This document shows positions 1 through 6,949 of a stretch of DNA of 27,737 nt, piece after piece. Every line of letters starts with the position of its first letter. The first letter of the stretch is position 1. The stretch is from an uncultured Enterococcus sp. (GTDB lineage Bacteria; Bacillota; Bacilli; Lactobacillales; Enterococcaceae), in the NCBI GenBank assembly GCA_946409145.1, contig CAMJVA010000005.1, forward strand, positions 1 through 27,737, given 5' to 3'. A model generated the notes under the pieces. It had not been told where the DNA came from. It was given only the letters and a program-made list of their open reading frames with translations, and did not search any database. The translations under genes were made by a program, and so were the position numbers.

Positions 1-130
1 AAACCAAGTAACAGGTGCATGAATATTTCATACATGTTGACTTTACAGGAATTTTTAAAAAAAAGCAAGTCTGTGTGCTGTTTTTAAACCCTTATTCCTT
101 TATTGGCGCAACTAAAAAAATTCACCTTTT
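1..130. other. Left-edge non-coding stretch
   Basis: I see no supportable gene here. A plus-strand frame is open from base 1 to a TAA at 85-87, but the short Cys/Lys-rich peptide resembles nothing I recognise and could equally be chance. There is no convincing terminator hairpin for the minus-strand gene that ends at 131, only runs of T on that strand. Confidence 0.3.
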
Positions 131-613
131 TTAATAAGGAATCGTAATTAAACAGTCTACAATAATTCCTAAAGATAATAATAATTCCGGTTTTAAATGT
201 GTTAAGCCTTCAGCTAAATAAATTTTTTCTGGACTATCACTGACTTTTTCAATGACACCAAGTAAAATATTTTCTTGCCGCAATTCAACTTTTCGCATGG
301 TTAAAATGGGATATAATTCCCCAGAAAATTCCCCAGTTAAAGTCATATGATAGGAATGGGCGGCTTCTTGGGAAAAAATAATGCGCATTTCTGGGGTGTG
401 TAAGACAAACGTTTCTTTTCCTAGACCACTTTTTCGATATAAAATAGATTTTTTATCACTAAAGGTAAACTGATGAGGAAAAACAACGAATCCTCCTAGA
501 GTACGATTTAAAATAGGATAAAAATTACTTGTTTCAGCAGATAACAAAACCACTCCATTATCTTTTAAAGTATAAGCAGAACCAAAAATAGATTTACTCG
601 TAATTTGATACAT
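131..613 (-). CDS. Hypothetical protein, possibly a LURP-one/tubby-like fold
   Basis: This encodes 160 residues that I do not recognise by sequence. It has no signal peptide, no clear transmembrane segment and no obvious catalytic motif. Predicted strands alternate with short turns through the whole chain, and it closes with a hydrophobic stretch (LLLSLGIIVDCLITI, about residues 143-157). Many strands followed by one hydrophobic C-terminal helix is the layout of LURP-one-related/tubby C-terminal proteins such as B. subtilis YxjI. That is an inference from pattern only. The ATG at 611-613 is preceded by a weak AAGGCGG ribosome site and, further up, by a good promoter (641-670). It is transcribed alone, divergently from def. 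Function unknown. Confidence 0.6.
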   Translation of the reverse strand: MYQITSKSIFGSAYTLKDNGVVLLSAETSNFYPILNRTLGGFVVFPHQFTFSDKKSILYRKSGLGKETFVLHTPEMRIIFSQEAAHSYHMTLTGEFSGELYPILTMRKVELRQENILLGVIEKVSDSPEKIYLAEGLTHLKPELLLSLGIIVDCLITIPY

Positions 614-640
614 AACACACCGCCTTACCCTTTTAAATAA

Positions 641-670
641 ATTTTAGCATTTATCTAAAGGACAAGCAAA
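641..670 (-). promoter_or_regulatory. Promoter for the hypothetical gene at 131-613
   Basis: On the minus strand a -35-like TTTGCT (665-670) is followed by an 18-bp spacer and TAAAAT (641-646). The -10 is preceded by TGC, giving an extended -10. The start codon lies about 28 bp downstream. Confidence 0.45.
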
Positions 671-695
671 GATACCGCCACAAAAGGAATTTTTG

Positions 696-704
696 TGTTA
701 AAAT
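696..704 (+). promoter_or_regulatory. Extended -10 promoter for def
   Basis: TGT-TAAAAT at 696-704 forms an extended -10. No good -35 lies 17 bp upstream. The predicted transcript would start near 711, just before the ribosome site AAAGGAGG (714-721). Confidence 0.35.
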
Positions 705-731
705 TAGAAGACTAAAGGAGGAATTTTACCC

Positions 732-1289
732 ATGTTAACAATGGATGATATTATCCGGGAAGGCCATCCCACTTTACGAAAAGTTGCCAAAGAAGTGACG
801 TTTCCCATCTCTGATGAAGATAAAAAAACTGGAGAAGAAATGTTAACTTTTTTAAAAAATAGCCAAGATCCTAAAAAAGCTGAAGAACTCCATCTTCGAG
901 GCGGAGTAGGTTTAGCTGCCCCACAAATTAATATTTCTAAACGTTTTATTGCTTTACACATTCCTTCTGGAGAAGAAAATGTTCCAGATTTTAGTTGTGT
1001 CATGTACAATCCAAAAATTATTTCTCATTCTGTGCAAGATGCTTGTTTAGCTGAAGGGGAAGGATGTCTTTCAGTAGATCGAGAGGTCCCTGGTTATGTC
1101 GTTCGTCATGCTAGAGTGACAGTAACTTATTATGATGAAAACAATAAAGCTCAAAAAGTAAAATTAAAAGGCTATGAAGCCATTGTGGTGCAACATGAAA
1201 TTGATCATTTAAACGGCGTGATGTTTTATGATCACATTAATGAACAAGCCCCTTTTGCTTTAGAAAAAGGTGTTTTAGTACTGGAATAA
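732..1289 (+). CDS. def: Peptide deformylase
   Basis: A cytoplasmic metalloenzyme that removes the formyl group from the N-terminal Met of new proteins. All three family motifs are present: GVGLAAPQ (residues 58-65), EGCLSV (110-115, with the metal-binding Cys112) and HEIDH (155-159, two His ligands and the catalytic Glu). At 185 aa with extra residues between the N-terminus and motif I, it fits the type II deformylases of Gram-positive bacteria. The ATG is preceded at good spacing by AAAGGAGG. It is monocistronic and ends in a strong bidirectional hairpin shared with the convergent metallopeptidase gene. The family is well conserved, so the assignment is secure. Confidence 0.97.
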   Translation: MLTMDDIIREGHPTLRKVAKEVTFPISDEDKKTGEEMLTFLKNSQDPKKAEELHLRGGVGLAAPQINISKRFIALHIPSGEENVPDFSCVMYNPKIISHSVQDACLAEGEGCLSVDREVPGYVVRHARVTVTYYDENNKAQKVKLKGYEAIVVQHEIDHLNGVMFYDHINEQAPFALEKGVLVLE

Positions 1290-1290
1290 A

Positions 1291-1325
1291 AAAAATTCTC
1301 GGAAAAAATTTCCGAGAATTTTTTT
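1291..1325. terminator. Bidirectional terminator between def and the metallopeptidase gene
   Basis: A perfect 15-bp stem (1291-1305 with 1309-1323) and a 3-nt loop, with A runs on one side and T runs on the other, so it can end both convergent genes. The stop codon of the minus-strand gene (1324-1326) lies immediately against the stem, inside the U-tract. Confidence 0.9.
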
Positions 1326-2220
1326 ATGTTCCTGGATGATCTAAATCTTTTGAACTAAAGGTATCGCCTTTTTCTAAAGTGCCATATTTTACACCGTGAT
1401 TAAACCAAGCCACGCGCTGGGCAGAGGTACCGTGAGTAAAACTATCAGGAACCACATAACCTTGATATTCTTTTTGCAACGTATCGTCTCCAATACTATT
1501 AGCCGCAACAAGGGCTTCTTCAATATCTCCCGTTTCTAAAATAGGTTGCCCGTTATAAGTTTCTCCTTCAAGATATTTAGCAAAACAGCCTGCTAAATAA
1601 TCCGCTTGTAATTCTAAACGAACAGAATATTCATTTCCTTCTTTTTCTGGAAGAGAATTTTGTAATTGTTGAACTTTTGCCGAAATGCCTAATTCATTTT
1701 GCACATGGTGGCCTACTTCATGGGCAATAACATAAGCTAAAGCAAAATCTCCAGCTGCCCCATATTTATTGGCTAGTTCATCGGCAAAACTTAAATCAAT
1801 ATACACTTTTTGATCCCCTGGACAATAAAAAGGTCCCACAGCAGAACTTGCTCCTCCACAAGCCGTTTGCACTTGGTCAGTGAAAAAAACCATCGTCGGA
1901 TCCGTATAAGTTTCCTGTCTAGCGGTAAATTCTTCTTCCCAATAATCTTCCAAATGACCAAAGACCACTGAAGCAAATTCTTTTCGCTCATCTTGGTCGG
2001 TGTAATTTGTCGGTTGACTAGTGTAAGAAGATTCCCCTCCTGTTAAAGAGCCAGCTAAATCTCCCAGGTTTCCTATATTTCCCCCTTGTAGGAAAAATAA
2101 TAAAACCACAATGAGAATACCTCCAATACCCCCACCTTTTAACAAATTGCCGGACATGCCAGAAGACCGTCCGGTTTGATCTTCAATGTTTTTACTCTGT
2201 CTGCTCCCTTTAAACCGCAT
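1324..2220 (-). CDS. Membrane-anchored neutral zinc metallopeptidase (YpfJ/KPN_02809 family)
   Basis: A putative zinc peptidase of 298 aa. Residues 1-30 are basic and Gly-rich, 31-45 form one hydrophobic membrane segment, and the rest should lie outside the membrane. The catalytic motif HEVGH is at 167-171, and the downstream LELQADYLAGC motif supplies the likely third zinc ligand (Glu) in this family. The SAQRVAWFNHG block near the C-terminus is typical of the family. Its substrate is unknown. I chose the ATG at 2218-2220 because AAAGGAGA sits about 8 bp before it. A longer in-frame ATG at 2251-2253 has no ribosome site and falls in the probable promoter. Transcribed alone. Confidence 0.88.
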   Translation of the reverse strand: MRFKGSRQSKNIEDQTGRSSGMSGNLLKGGGIGGILIVVLLFFLQGGNIGNLGDLAGSLTGGESSYTSQPTNYTDQDERKEFASVVFGHLEDYWEEEFTARQETYTDPTMVFFTDQVQTACGGASSAVGPFYCPGDQKVYIDLSFADELANKYGAAGDFALAYVIAHEVGHHVQNELGISAKVQQLQNSLPEKEGNEYSVRLELQADYLAGCFAKYLEGETYNGQPILETGDIEEALVAANSIGDDTLQKEYQGYVVPDSFTHGTSAQRVAWFNHGVKYGTLEKGDTFSSKDLDHPGT

Positions 2221-2243
2221 AACATTTTTCTCCTTTTCTTTTA

Positions 2244-2252
2244 AGTATAACA
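2244..2252 (-). promoter_or_regulatory. Extended -10 promoter for the metallopeptidase gene
   Basis: TGT-TATACT on the minus strand, an extended -10 without a good -35. The predicted transcript start near 2237 leaves a very short leader, just long enough to carry the ribosome site. Confidence 0.35.
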
Positions 2253-2349
2253 AGGATTTGAATATTTTTTAATTACCATGAATTAATAGTTCCTTTCTTA
2301 TCTTAAGGGAGAACATATTTTTTCTCAAGATAAAAAAATACCTTTATTA

Positions 2350-2383
2350 TAAAAAAATACCGGAAACCATTTTTGGTCTCCAG
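2350..2383 (-). terminator. Terminator of the gntP-glxK-cdaR operon
   Basis: A 9-bp stem with two G-U pairs (2360-2368 with 2375-2383), a 6-nt loop, and on the minus strand a run of seven T (2351-2357). It follows the cdaR stop codon by a few bases. Confidence 0.85.
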
Positions 2384-2390
2384 CATTTTT

Positions 2391-3410
2391 TTATTCTTCA
2401 ATCGTACTTGTGTCTATTTTTTCTTTAAAACAATAAGCAAAATGATAGACTAAGACCCACAAATCATCCCAGCGACGGAGATCTTTTCCTGTAATTGCTA
2501 AAATTCTCCCTAGGCGATAATTTAAAGTATTTCGATGAATGTGCAAACTTTTGGCACTTTCATTAATATTGCCGTTAAATTTTGCAAAACTAATTACAGT
2601 TTGGGCATACTCTTCATAGTTTTTCTTCACTTTTTTAACAAGGTCTTCTTCGATCCCTAAAGGAAAAGCAAAAAATTGCGCATAATAATATTCTTTTGTT
2701 TCAAATAATTGGGCTTTTTCCAACTGAAAAAAGGCAATATATAAATAAGTAAACCAAACATCTTTAATCATTTGGCCAAAATCATTTTTAGGGGTACACA
2801 CTACTAAAAATTCCGACTGTTTAAGACGCTTTTCTTCGGAGAAAACAATAAAGCAATTTCTAAAAGAAAAAATTTCTCGCTCAGGGAAAAATTTTTTCAA
2901 TGTTGCTTCATCTTTAGCCAAATAGCAATATTGTTTCACTAAAAGATTTAAATTATAAAAACCAATGCCTTCATTTTTTAATTCTTCACTGTAGTTTCCC
3001 TGAGCGGCAATTAAATCTTTAATAAATTGGTTTTTCCGATGACGATTTTTTTCCATTTTTTGATACTTATTTAATTCTTCTACTAAGAGTAAAGAAACAG
3101 TTCTCACTAGTTTCGTAAAAGGACGCACTTCTTCAGGCTCTCCAGAAATGCCCACTACACCAATAATCGTTCCTTGAAACACAATTGGTTCGTTGGTTCC
3201 TTTTTTTTCTAAAGAAGTATCTTTGTATACTTCCACCATTTTTCGTTCTTTAATGGCGCGCTCAGCACCTCTGTGACGTGTGCCAATACGAGATTTATCG
3301 CCACTAGCAATAATTTTCCCTTTACTGTTCATCATATTAATATTGTAAGGAATATCTTCCATTAATTTTTTTACAATCACATTGGCTTGTTCCTTGGTTA
3401 ACATTAACAT
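2391..3410 (-). CDS. cdaR: CdaR-type sugar diacid/glycerate regulator
   Basis: A 339-aa transcription factor. The N-terminal part (about residues 3-120) matches the putative sugar diacid recognition domain, with the run ANVIVKKLMEDIPYNINMMN, then a GxIIASGD and a GTRHxGAxxAI segment. The C-terminal part holds the PucR/CdaR helix-turn-helix, seen in FNGNINESAKSLHIHRNTLN (about 281-300). In E. coli, CdaR activates glycerate, glucarate and galactarate genes. Here it is the last gene of an operon with glycerate kinase and a GntP permease, which makes glycerate or a related acid the likely inducer and suggests autoregulation. The ATG at 3408-3410 is preceded by GTGAGGA. The gap to glxK is 28 bp. 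Confidence 0.9.
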   Translation of the reverse strand: MLMLTKEQANVIVKKLMEDIPYNINMMNSKGKIIASGDKSRIGTRHRGAERAIKERKMVEVYKDTSLEKKGTNEPIVFQGTIIGVVGISGEPEEVRPFTKLVRTVSLLLVEELNKYQKMEKNRHRKNQFIKDLIAAQGNYSEELKNEGIGFYNLNLLVKQYCYLAKDEATLKKFFPEREIFSFRNCFIVFSEEKRLKQSEFLVVCTPKNDFGQMIKDVWFTYLYIAFFQLEKAQLFETKEYYYAQFFAFPLGIEEDLVKKVKKNYEEYAQTVISFAKFNGNINESAKSLHIHRNTLNYRLGRILAITGKDLRRWDDLWVLVYHFAYCFKEKIDTSTIEE

Positions 3411-3438
3411 ATTTATTCCTCACAATTTAATTTAATGA

Positions 3439-4575
3439 CTAGCTTAAAGCAATGACACGACTAATATTTTCCACTGTATTTGCTAAATTGGTTTTACCAT
3501 TTTCTAAAGCTTCTTCTAAAGTAGTCGCTTTGGGTAAAATTCCAAAAATAGCCGTCATTCCTTCATCATATAAAACATCCACATCTTTACCAATGTAACC
3601 CGCACATGCAAAGACAGGTTTTTGATATTTTTTAGCAACTTTTGCTACACCATAAGGGGCTTTACCGAATTTCGTTTGGAAATCCATGCCTCCTTCTCCA
3701 GTGAAGACAAAATCAGCTTGAGCAATTTTTTCTTCTAGTTCGGTTACTTCAATTACAAGCTCAATGCCTGGTCTTAATTTAGCAAAAGTAAAGGCTAAAA
3801 GTCCAGCCCCAAGTCCTCCTGCAGCTCCAGCTCCTGGAAGATCTGTTACAGCTAAATTTAAATCTCTTTGAATAATTTCACCATAATGGGCCAAATTTGA
3901 ATCTAATTGTTTCACCATTTCTTCTGTGGCGCCTTTTTGTGGACCAAAAACTTGTGAAGCACCATGGACACCAGTTAAAGGATTCGTTACATCACTGGCC
4001 ACTAAAATTTCTACTTTTCCTAATAAAGGATGTCTTTTAGAAACATCAATCCTAGCTAAGTGAGCTAAACTTCCTCCGCCAAAAGGTAGCTCTTTATCAT
4101 TTTCATCTAGTAATTTAACGCCTAAAGCTTGCGCCATTCCAGCGCCGCCATCATTAGTGACGCTGCCGCCAATGCCAATAATAATTTTTTCTACGCCAGA
4201 ATCTAAAGCGGCTTTAATTAATTCTCCTGTGCCATAAGTCGAAGTGAGTAAAGGATTTCTTTCACTAGGTTTAATCAGTTCAATTCCATTTGCTTTGGCC
4301 ATTTCAATGACGGCAGTTTTGCCGTCCCCTAAAAGACCGTAATAAGCTTTAACTTTTTTATCAGGAAAAGGGCCGGCAACTTCTACAGTAATTTTTTTTC
4401 CACCCGTTGCATCAACGAGAGCGTCCACTGTTCCTTCTCCACCATCGGCCATAGGAACTTCTAAAACTTCTGCTTCAGGAAAAACTTTTTTAATTCCTGT
4501 TTTCATAGCTTCACAGGCTTCTTTGGCGGACATGCTTTCTTTAAAAGAATCTGGAGCAACAACAAATTTTTTCAT
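3439..4575 (-). CDS. glxK: Glycerate kinase
   Basis: Phosphorylates D-glycerate with ATP, feeding the product to lower glycolysis. At 378 aa it has the usual length of the GarK/GlxK family. It opens with the typical VVAPDSFKESMSA block and then MADGGEGT (about residues 42-49). Further hallmarks are GIGGSVTNDGGAGMAQALG in the middle and FTGEGGMDFQTKFGKAP near the C-terminus. Whether the product is 2- or 3-phosphoglycerate cannot be read from sequence; most of this family gives 2-phosphoglycerate. The ATG is preceded by AAGGAAAAG. It lies 16 bp after gntP and 28 bp before cdaR, so the three are one operon. Confidence 0.94.
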   Translation of the reverse strand: MKKFVVAPDSFKESMSAKEACEAMKTGIKKVFPEAEVLEVPMADGGEGTVDALVDATGGKKITVEVAGPFPDKKVKAYYGLLGDGKTAVIEMAKANGIELIKPSERNPLLTSTYGTGELIKAALDSGVEKIIIGIGGSVTNDGGAGMAQALGVKLLDENDKELPFGGGSLAHLARIDVSKRHPLLGKVEILVASDVTNPLTGVHGASQVFGPQKGATEEMVKQLDSNLAHYGEIIQRDLNLAVTDLPGAGAAGGLGAGLLAFTFAKLRPGIELVIEVTELEEKIAQADFVFTGEGGMDFQTKFGKAPYGVAKVAKKYQKPVFACAGYIGKDVDVLYDEGMTAIFGILPKATTLEEALENGKTNLANTVENISRVIALS

Positions 4576-4591
4576 TTTATCTTTTCCTTTT

Positions 4592-5881
4592 CTATAAAAT
4601 AAAACCGTAAAGAACTGTAGCTACTAAAGTCATCATCCCACCGACGCACATTTCATAAGGAACTACTTTCAAACGTTCTTTAATACTCATGTTCATACTT
4701 GACGCGGTAATATGGAAATAATTTCCTTGTGGAACACTATCAATGACTACTGCACCAGTGTGGACCATTACAGCTGCTGACAACGCAGGTGTGCCAGTAG
4801 CTAAAATAGCTTGACCAAATGAACCTGTAGCTAAAATAACAGCGGTTGAGGTAGAACCTACTGCAAGTCCCATTAAAATACCAGAAATTGGAGCAAGGAA
4901 GGTTCCAGAAATACCCACGGCTGAAATTAAGTTCACCACTTGCGTTGAAAGATCAGAAACAGAAATTAAACCAGCAATGGCTCCTGCACCGATTAAAATT
5001 AAAACTGTATCTGTTACTCTTTTAATTCCGGCTGTAGCGTAATCTTTTACTTTGGCACCATGACCCATTAAAATAGTGCCCACAATGGAAGCAAAAGGTA
5101 AAATGTATAAAGCATCAATTTTCAAATTAGCAATGACATCAATTTTTAAAAGAGTGCCAATGGGATTAATTAAAAGTAATACAATGGATAAAACTGGGGC
5201 AATTAAAGCTTTTTTCAAAGGCATTAATTGTGTTTCTTCTTTTTCTTGAATATCAGCATCTTTCACCATGGTTCCTTTATTTTTAATTAAATTAGCAATA
5301 ATCACCGTGGTTAAAAGACCAAATAACGCTGGAATAAAACCGGCAATCATCACATTACTTAAATTAAGATCAAAACCATTAGCAGCCGCGATTGTGTTTG
5401 GATTAGGGGAAATAATATTTCCTGCTTTTCCTCCTCCAGATAAAGCGGTTAATAACGCAAGCTTACTGACACCTGTTTGTTTTCCTACTGACAAAGCAAT
5501 TGGGGCTACAATTAACACGGCAACAGGAATAAAAACTCCCACGGCGGTAATAATCATCGTGGAAAGAGCTAAAGATAAAATCGCTTTACTTTCTCCTAAT
5601 TTTGTCACAATTCCGTGAGCAATAGCTTCAGCTGCTCCGGACTCCATCATGACTCCAGCAAGCATCCCAGCAGCTAAAACGCGAATGGCCGTTCCCATAA
5701 TACTTTGGGTTCCAGCAACTAAGACGTTCACTGTGTCCGCTAAATTAGCGCCTCCTAAAAGACAGCCTACAATCGCACCAAAAAATAGCGCATACACTGG
5801 ATTGAATTTTTTTAAAATTAAAATAATGGCAATTGCTAATCCAATAATTGCCGCATACCATGGAATAGAAATATCTGGCAT
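4592..5881 (-). CDS. GntP-family permease, probable glycerate importer
   Basis: A polytopic membrane transporter of the gluconate:H+ symporter (GntP) family, 429 aa, with about a dozen hydrophobic segments along the chain. Family-type blocks include GVFIPVAVLIVAPIAL, the Gly/Asn-rich GGGKAGNIISPNPNTIAAA and SVPQGNYFH near the C-terminus. Membership is clear, while substrate is inferred from context: glycerate kinase and CdaR follow it, so D-glycerate is the best guess. I chose the ATG at 5879-5881 because AAGGAG is 10 bp upstream. An in-frame GTG at 5888-5890 sits only 1 bp from that ribosome site and is unlikely. First gene of its operon and directly downstream of a cre site. Confidence 0.9.
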   Translation of the reverse strand: MPDISIPWYAAIIGLAIAIILILKKFNPVYALFFGAIVGCLLGGANLADTVNVLVAGTQSIMGTAIRVLAAGMLAGVMMESGAAEAIAHGIVTKLGESKAILSLALSTMIITAVGVFIPVAVLIVAPIALSVGKQTGVSKLALLTALSGGGKAGNIISPNPNTIAAANGFDLNLSNVMIAGFIPALFGLLTTVIIANLIKNKGTMVKDADIQEKEETQLMPLKKALIAPVLSIVLLLINPIGTLLKIDVIANLKIDALYILPFASIVGTILMGHGAKVKDYATAGIKRVTDTVLILIGAGAIAGLISVSDLSTQVVNLISAVGISGTFLAPISGILMGLAVGSTSTAVILATGSFGQAILATGTPALSAAVMVHTGAVVIDSVPQGNYFHITASSMNMSIKERLKVVPYEMCVGGMMTLVATVLYGFIL

Positions 5882-5901
5882 GAAAAACACACTCCTTTTT
5901 T

Positions 5902-5916
5902 TGTTTACGCTTGCAT
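5902..5916 (-). promoter_or_regulatory. cre site (CcpA operator) upstream of gntP
   Basis: On the minus strand ATGCAAGCGTAAACA matches every fixed position of the CcpA consensus WTGNAANCGNWNNCW. It lies between the likely promoter and the ribosome site, about 20 bp before the start codon, where bound CcpA would block transcription. This predicts glucose repression of the glycerate operon. Confidence 0.8.
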
Positions 5917-5925
5917 TTTATCTTA

Positions 5926-5954
5926 TCTATATAATTTAAAAATTGGCAGAACAA
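5926..5954 (-). promoter_or_regulatory. Candidate promoter of the gntP-glxK-cdaR operon
   Basis: A weak -35 (TTGTTC, 5949-5954) with a 17-bp spacer to TATAGA (5926-5931). The poor match would suit a promoter that needs an activator such as CdaR. In the rest of this gap (up to 6100) the only notable thing is an imperfect dyad at 6004-6025. Confidence 0.35.
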
Positions 5955-6105
5955 CGAAATTTTTTGTGCAACTGAACAATAATTTTCTGAAAATAATAAG
6001 AAAAGCTAAGGAAGCTCCTGAAGCTAGAAAATGTCCAGATAAAAACCATGTCCTCCATTGCTAAATACAATTCTTTTCAACCAAAAATTTTATAATCTTT
6101 TTAAG

Positions 6106-6140
6106 GCAAAAAAAAAGAATAGGAAAAATTTTCCTATTCT
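6106..6140 (-). terminator. Terminator of thiT
   Basis: A 10-bp stem (6116-6125 with 6131-6140) closed by a 5-nt loop, followed on the minus strand by nine T (6108-6116). Confidence 0.88.
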
Positions 6141-6154
6141 CTAAAATCTAATTT

Positions 6155-6733
6155 TTAACTGCGTGGTTGAATTAAATAAAGTAATCTTTTGCCTCCCAAG
6201 CGTCCTAATAAAACTAAAAAGATACTTAATAATAAAGCATTGGCTACGGCTGAAGTACCATTAGCAATGAAACTATAAACAAATGGACTTTGACCTTTTG
6301 GAGCATAACTTCCCCAAATGAAAACTCCTGCCCAAAAATGCCAAAACCAACGAGAAAAAGCAGCCGTCACAGAAGCTAAAATTAAATATTGGGTTAATTT
6401 TTTATTTTCATTATTTTTCAAAGCTGTTTTTACTTTTTGGGCAAAAAGACCACTCATTCCCCCAAAAGCAAAAGCAAAAGGATATTCAAAAATTACTTGA
6501 GGCACTGTTACAATGTAAGCTTTCCCTGTTAAAATCGATAAGGTTCCCCACAATACTCCAGCGACCATGGCTGGAACAAGACCCCGGCGAAAAGAAAATA
6601 AAACTAAGGGGATTAACCCAAGAGACAAATCAAAAGCGGCGTTAGCTGACTCAATGGGAATTAAGCCTAAAACGTAACAGAGTGCTGCAATCACTGCGAC
6701 TTCCACCCAAACAACTAATTTTTTTCCCTGCAT
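6155..6733 (-). CDS. thiT: Energy-coupled thiamine transporter ThiT
   Basis: The substrate-binding membrane S-component for thiamine of a group II ECF transporter; it would share EcfAA'T encoded elsewhere. The 192-aa chain has about six hydrophobic segments. The stretch FSRWFWHFWAGVFIWGSYAP (about residues 126-145) carries the Trp/His residues typical of the ThiT thiamine pocket, and an early basic AFDLSLGLIPL block is also family-like. I chose the ATG at 6731-6733, preceded by AAGGAGGAG. A longer in-frame start lies inside the riboswitch hairpin and is unlikely. Single-gene unit, controlled by a TPP riboswitch, which independently confirms thiamine as substrate. Confidence 0.95.
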   Translation of the reverse strand: MQGKKLVVWVEVAVIAALCYVLGLIPIESANAAFDLSLGLIPLVLFSFRRGLVPAMVAGVLWGTLSILTGKAYIVTVPQVIFEYPFAFAFGGMSGLFAQKVKTALKNNENKKLTQYLILASVTAAFSRWFWHFWAGVFIWGSYAPKGQSPFVYSFIANGTSAVANALLLSIFLVLLGRLGGKRLLYLIQPRS

Positions 6734-6738
6734 AATAT

Positions 6739-6780
6739 AAAACTCCTCCTTGATAGAAATACCATACAAGGAGGAGTTTT
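6739..6780 (-). promoter_or_regulatory. Expression platform: hairpin sequestering the thiT ribosome site
   Basis: A perfect 14-bp inverted repeat (6739-6752 with 6767-6780), loop 14 nt. The arm nearest the gene contains the thiT ribosome site AAGGAGGAG, and the other arm is its complement. A competing small hairpin, GGAGTT-AAA-AACTCC on the minus strand (about 6773-6787), would open it. The GG of that hairpin also belongs to the P1 stem of the aptamer. So ligand binding should favour the sequestering stem, turning translation off. Confidence 0.8.
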
Positions 6781-6785
6781 TAACT

Positions 6786-6877
6786 CCATCACATTCCTAC
6801 GCTTGTCTTTCACAAGATCAGGTTCGAAGGGTCTCAAGTTTCCTTGATCTCAGCCAAAAAGGCACCCCTTGTGATGG
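6786..6877 (-). ncRNA. TPP riboswitch (THI element)
   Basis: The minus strand holds the conserved thiamine pyrophosphate aptamer: a P1 stem CCATCACA (6870-6877) pairing with TGTGATGG (6786-6793), then AGGGGTGCC, GGCTGAGATC, GACCCTTCGAACCTGATCT and GTAGGAATGTG in the proper order. It lies between a good promoter and thiT and should lower thiT expression when TPP is plentiful. Confidence 0.97.
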
Positions 6878-6906
6878 TTATTTCTATTTAATTTTAAGTA
6901 CAACTT

Positions 6907-6935
6907 ACTTTAACTTTTTATCATTAAGCTGTCAA
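6907..6935 (-). promoter_or_regulatory. Promoter of the TPP riboswitch-thiT transcript
   Basis: A perfect -35 TTGACA (6930-6935), 17-bp spacer, and TAAAGT (6907-6912) on the minus strand. The expected transcript start is about 20 bp before the aptamer. It lies just after the end of the galactosidase gene. Confidence 0.75.
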
Positions 6936-6949
6936 GGTAACTGCTTAGA

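Noticed and set aside
1..87. C-terminal fragment of a plus-strand gene at the left edge
   Set aside because: The open frame to TAA at 85-87 is short, rich in Lys/Cys, and matches no family I know; chance is as likely.
704..1009. Open frame antisense to def
   Set aside because: Lies fully against a well-supported gene; composition reflects the opposite strand and there is no ribosome site.
5268..5939. Two plus-strand open frames antisense to gntP
   Set aside because: Shadows of the conserved permease gene; Pro/Ala/Ile-rich translations without recognisable domains.
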